From Henricia sp. BOLD:AAB3569 (Eukaryota > Echinodermata > Asteroidea > Spinulosida > Echinasteridae), in assembly GCA_037783545.1 (NCBI GenBank), contig JBBELK010000060.1, forward strand, positions 1,426,001-1,490,000: a stretch of DNA of 64,000 nt, given 5' to 3'. Made by a program: the position numbers and the translations under genes. The notes under the pieces are model-generated. The model did not search any database and had not been told where the DNA came from. It saw only the letters and a list, made by a program, of their open reading frames with translations. Within the stretch, counting starts at the first letter, position 1. Each line of letters opens with the position of its first letter. This document shows, in pieces, positions 63,190 through 64,000 of this stretch.

Positions 63190-64000
63190 GTACTTCAGTT
63201 GATGCAAGTAATTTGTGTTCTTTCCATTTAGTGAAATAAATTTTTAAAGAAGCATACGGCACTGTTGCACAGCACTGTTGCACATGACGTCACACATGAC
63301 GTCACAAAGTCCCATTAAAAAAATGTCTAAATACCATTGTAAACTCAATTCCAAATCCTTTCCAAAATTCTATATTTGCTATTTTCCAAAGACATCTAAG
63401 ATTAATTGTGTTTATAAAAGAAAAACAAACTCCAGCTTTCAAGAAAGTTCTTTCCATGTATACATCTAGCTTTACAAGAAGCCAACTCACAGAATAATTT
63501 GAAAGCATCCTCATTTATACGTCACAACCCCATTTGAAGAATACGGTTCACACATGGAATCAAGCAGGTTGCACACAGGCGCTTGTTCTCCCAAGCAATC
63601 GTGGACGTTTTAGGGAGGTCTAACAAAGAGAACAATATCGTCTGCGATTGGCAAGCGAACGTCCGCGATTCGCTCCTGTACAAAACCAACGAGAGTAAGG
63701 AAAAATAGACTATGTCCAAACAAAAGAGGAACAAAGGGACGTCCGCGATTGTATGTGGATTCACACCTGGATGTGCGTGTGGAATGTATACAATCAGAAA
63801 AATTGAGTGTACATGGTGTAAACAAACAAAATTAGTTCATCTGGGAGAGCACTAAAAACTACTAGAACAAATCCCGCCTGTGTGTGTCTTCATAATACAT
63901 TGTACGTAGGTCAAATGTCTTGTTCTGTGAATAGCAATAATGTATGCAAGTTGCACTTGTTTGGGACAATATAAGTCTGTTTTTAATACTGGAGAGACTT
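63190..64000. other. SPAG16: SPAG16 intron 9, partial
   Basis: No WD40 exon is seen before the right edge. About 63640-63760 has two copies of a motif close to GGRACGTCCGCGATT. Apart from the CRE pair nothing is recognised. Confidence 0.5.
63285..63304 (+). promoter_or_regulatory. Two CRE palindromes 12 bp apart
   Basis: TGACGTCA at 63285-63292 and 63297-63304, within a CATGACGTCACA duplication that follows another 13-bp duplication (GCACTGTTGCACA). Inside the SPAG16 intron after exon 9; function unknown. Confidence 0.4.

Noticed and set aside
1-64000. Retroviral, LINE or Polinton-type coding sequence, and CRISPR arrays
   Set aside because: I saw no reverse-transcriptase, integrase or capsid motif and no regularly spaced repeats of CRISPR type; this was by eye only.

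Overview
This is an animal nuclear sequence: coding exons with GT-AG splice sites are scattered through AT-rich DNA, and much of the rest is short inverted-repeat transposons, tRNA-derived SINEs and low-copy repeats. The genes and repeat types fit a marine invertebrate deuterostome (echinoderm or hemichordate as a guess, low confidence). I see no bacterial, viral, rRNA or CRISPR content, and no clear reverse-transcriptase or retroviral copy.

Three genes can be assembled exon by exon, with consistent reading phases. (1) 3671-10261, plus strand: the last five exons of a GABA-B receptor subunit-2-like class C GPCR, from the TM3-TM4 loop to the stop codon. (2) 48266 down to 21597, minus strand: a complete paralog with 17 exons and 2520 coding bases (839 residues), running from a signal peptide through a Venus-flytrap domain and seven TM segments to a short coiled-coil tail. 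The two receptors are convergent, and three homologous exons have exactly the same lengths (123, 178 and 164 bp). (3) 52328 to beyond the right edge, plus strand: the first nine exons of SPAG16 (PF20), an axonemal central-pair protein, up to just before its WD40 domain. SPAG16 and receptor (2) are divergent, about 4 kb apart.

Layout: 1-3.3 kb degenerate Tc1 copies; 3.7-10.3 kb receptor A, with a 2.6-kb CACT-ended element in its first intron; 10.3-21.6 kb intergenic DNA with Tc1 remnants, an inverted duplication and a second CACT-ended element; 21.6-48.3 kb receptor B, its introns packed with foldback elements, SINEs and a GC-rich 1.9-kb element; 48.3-52.3 kb divergent intergenic region with a 597-bp tandem duplication and GC-rich repeats; 52.3-64 kb SPAG16, whose introns hold an 880-bp foldback with 9-bp target duplications, a hAT inside a SINE, and nested palindromes.

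Many transposon ends can be fixed to the base from target-site duplications: TA (mariner), 2-bp TG/TA (CACT ends), CAG/CTG, 4-bp (GGGTC ends), TTAA, 5-bp and 8-bp (hAT types), 9-bp (Mutator type). The most striking structural observations are a hAT element lying 2 bp outside an exon of receptor B, so that it supplies the upstream part of the splice acceptor, and unequal divergence between the receptor paralogs that suggests gene conversion of the TM5 exon.
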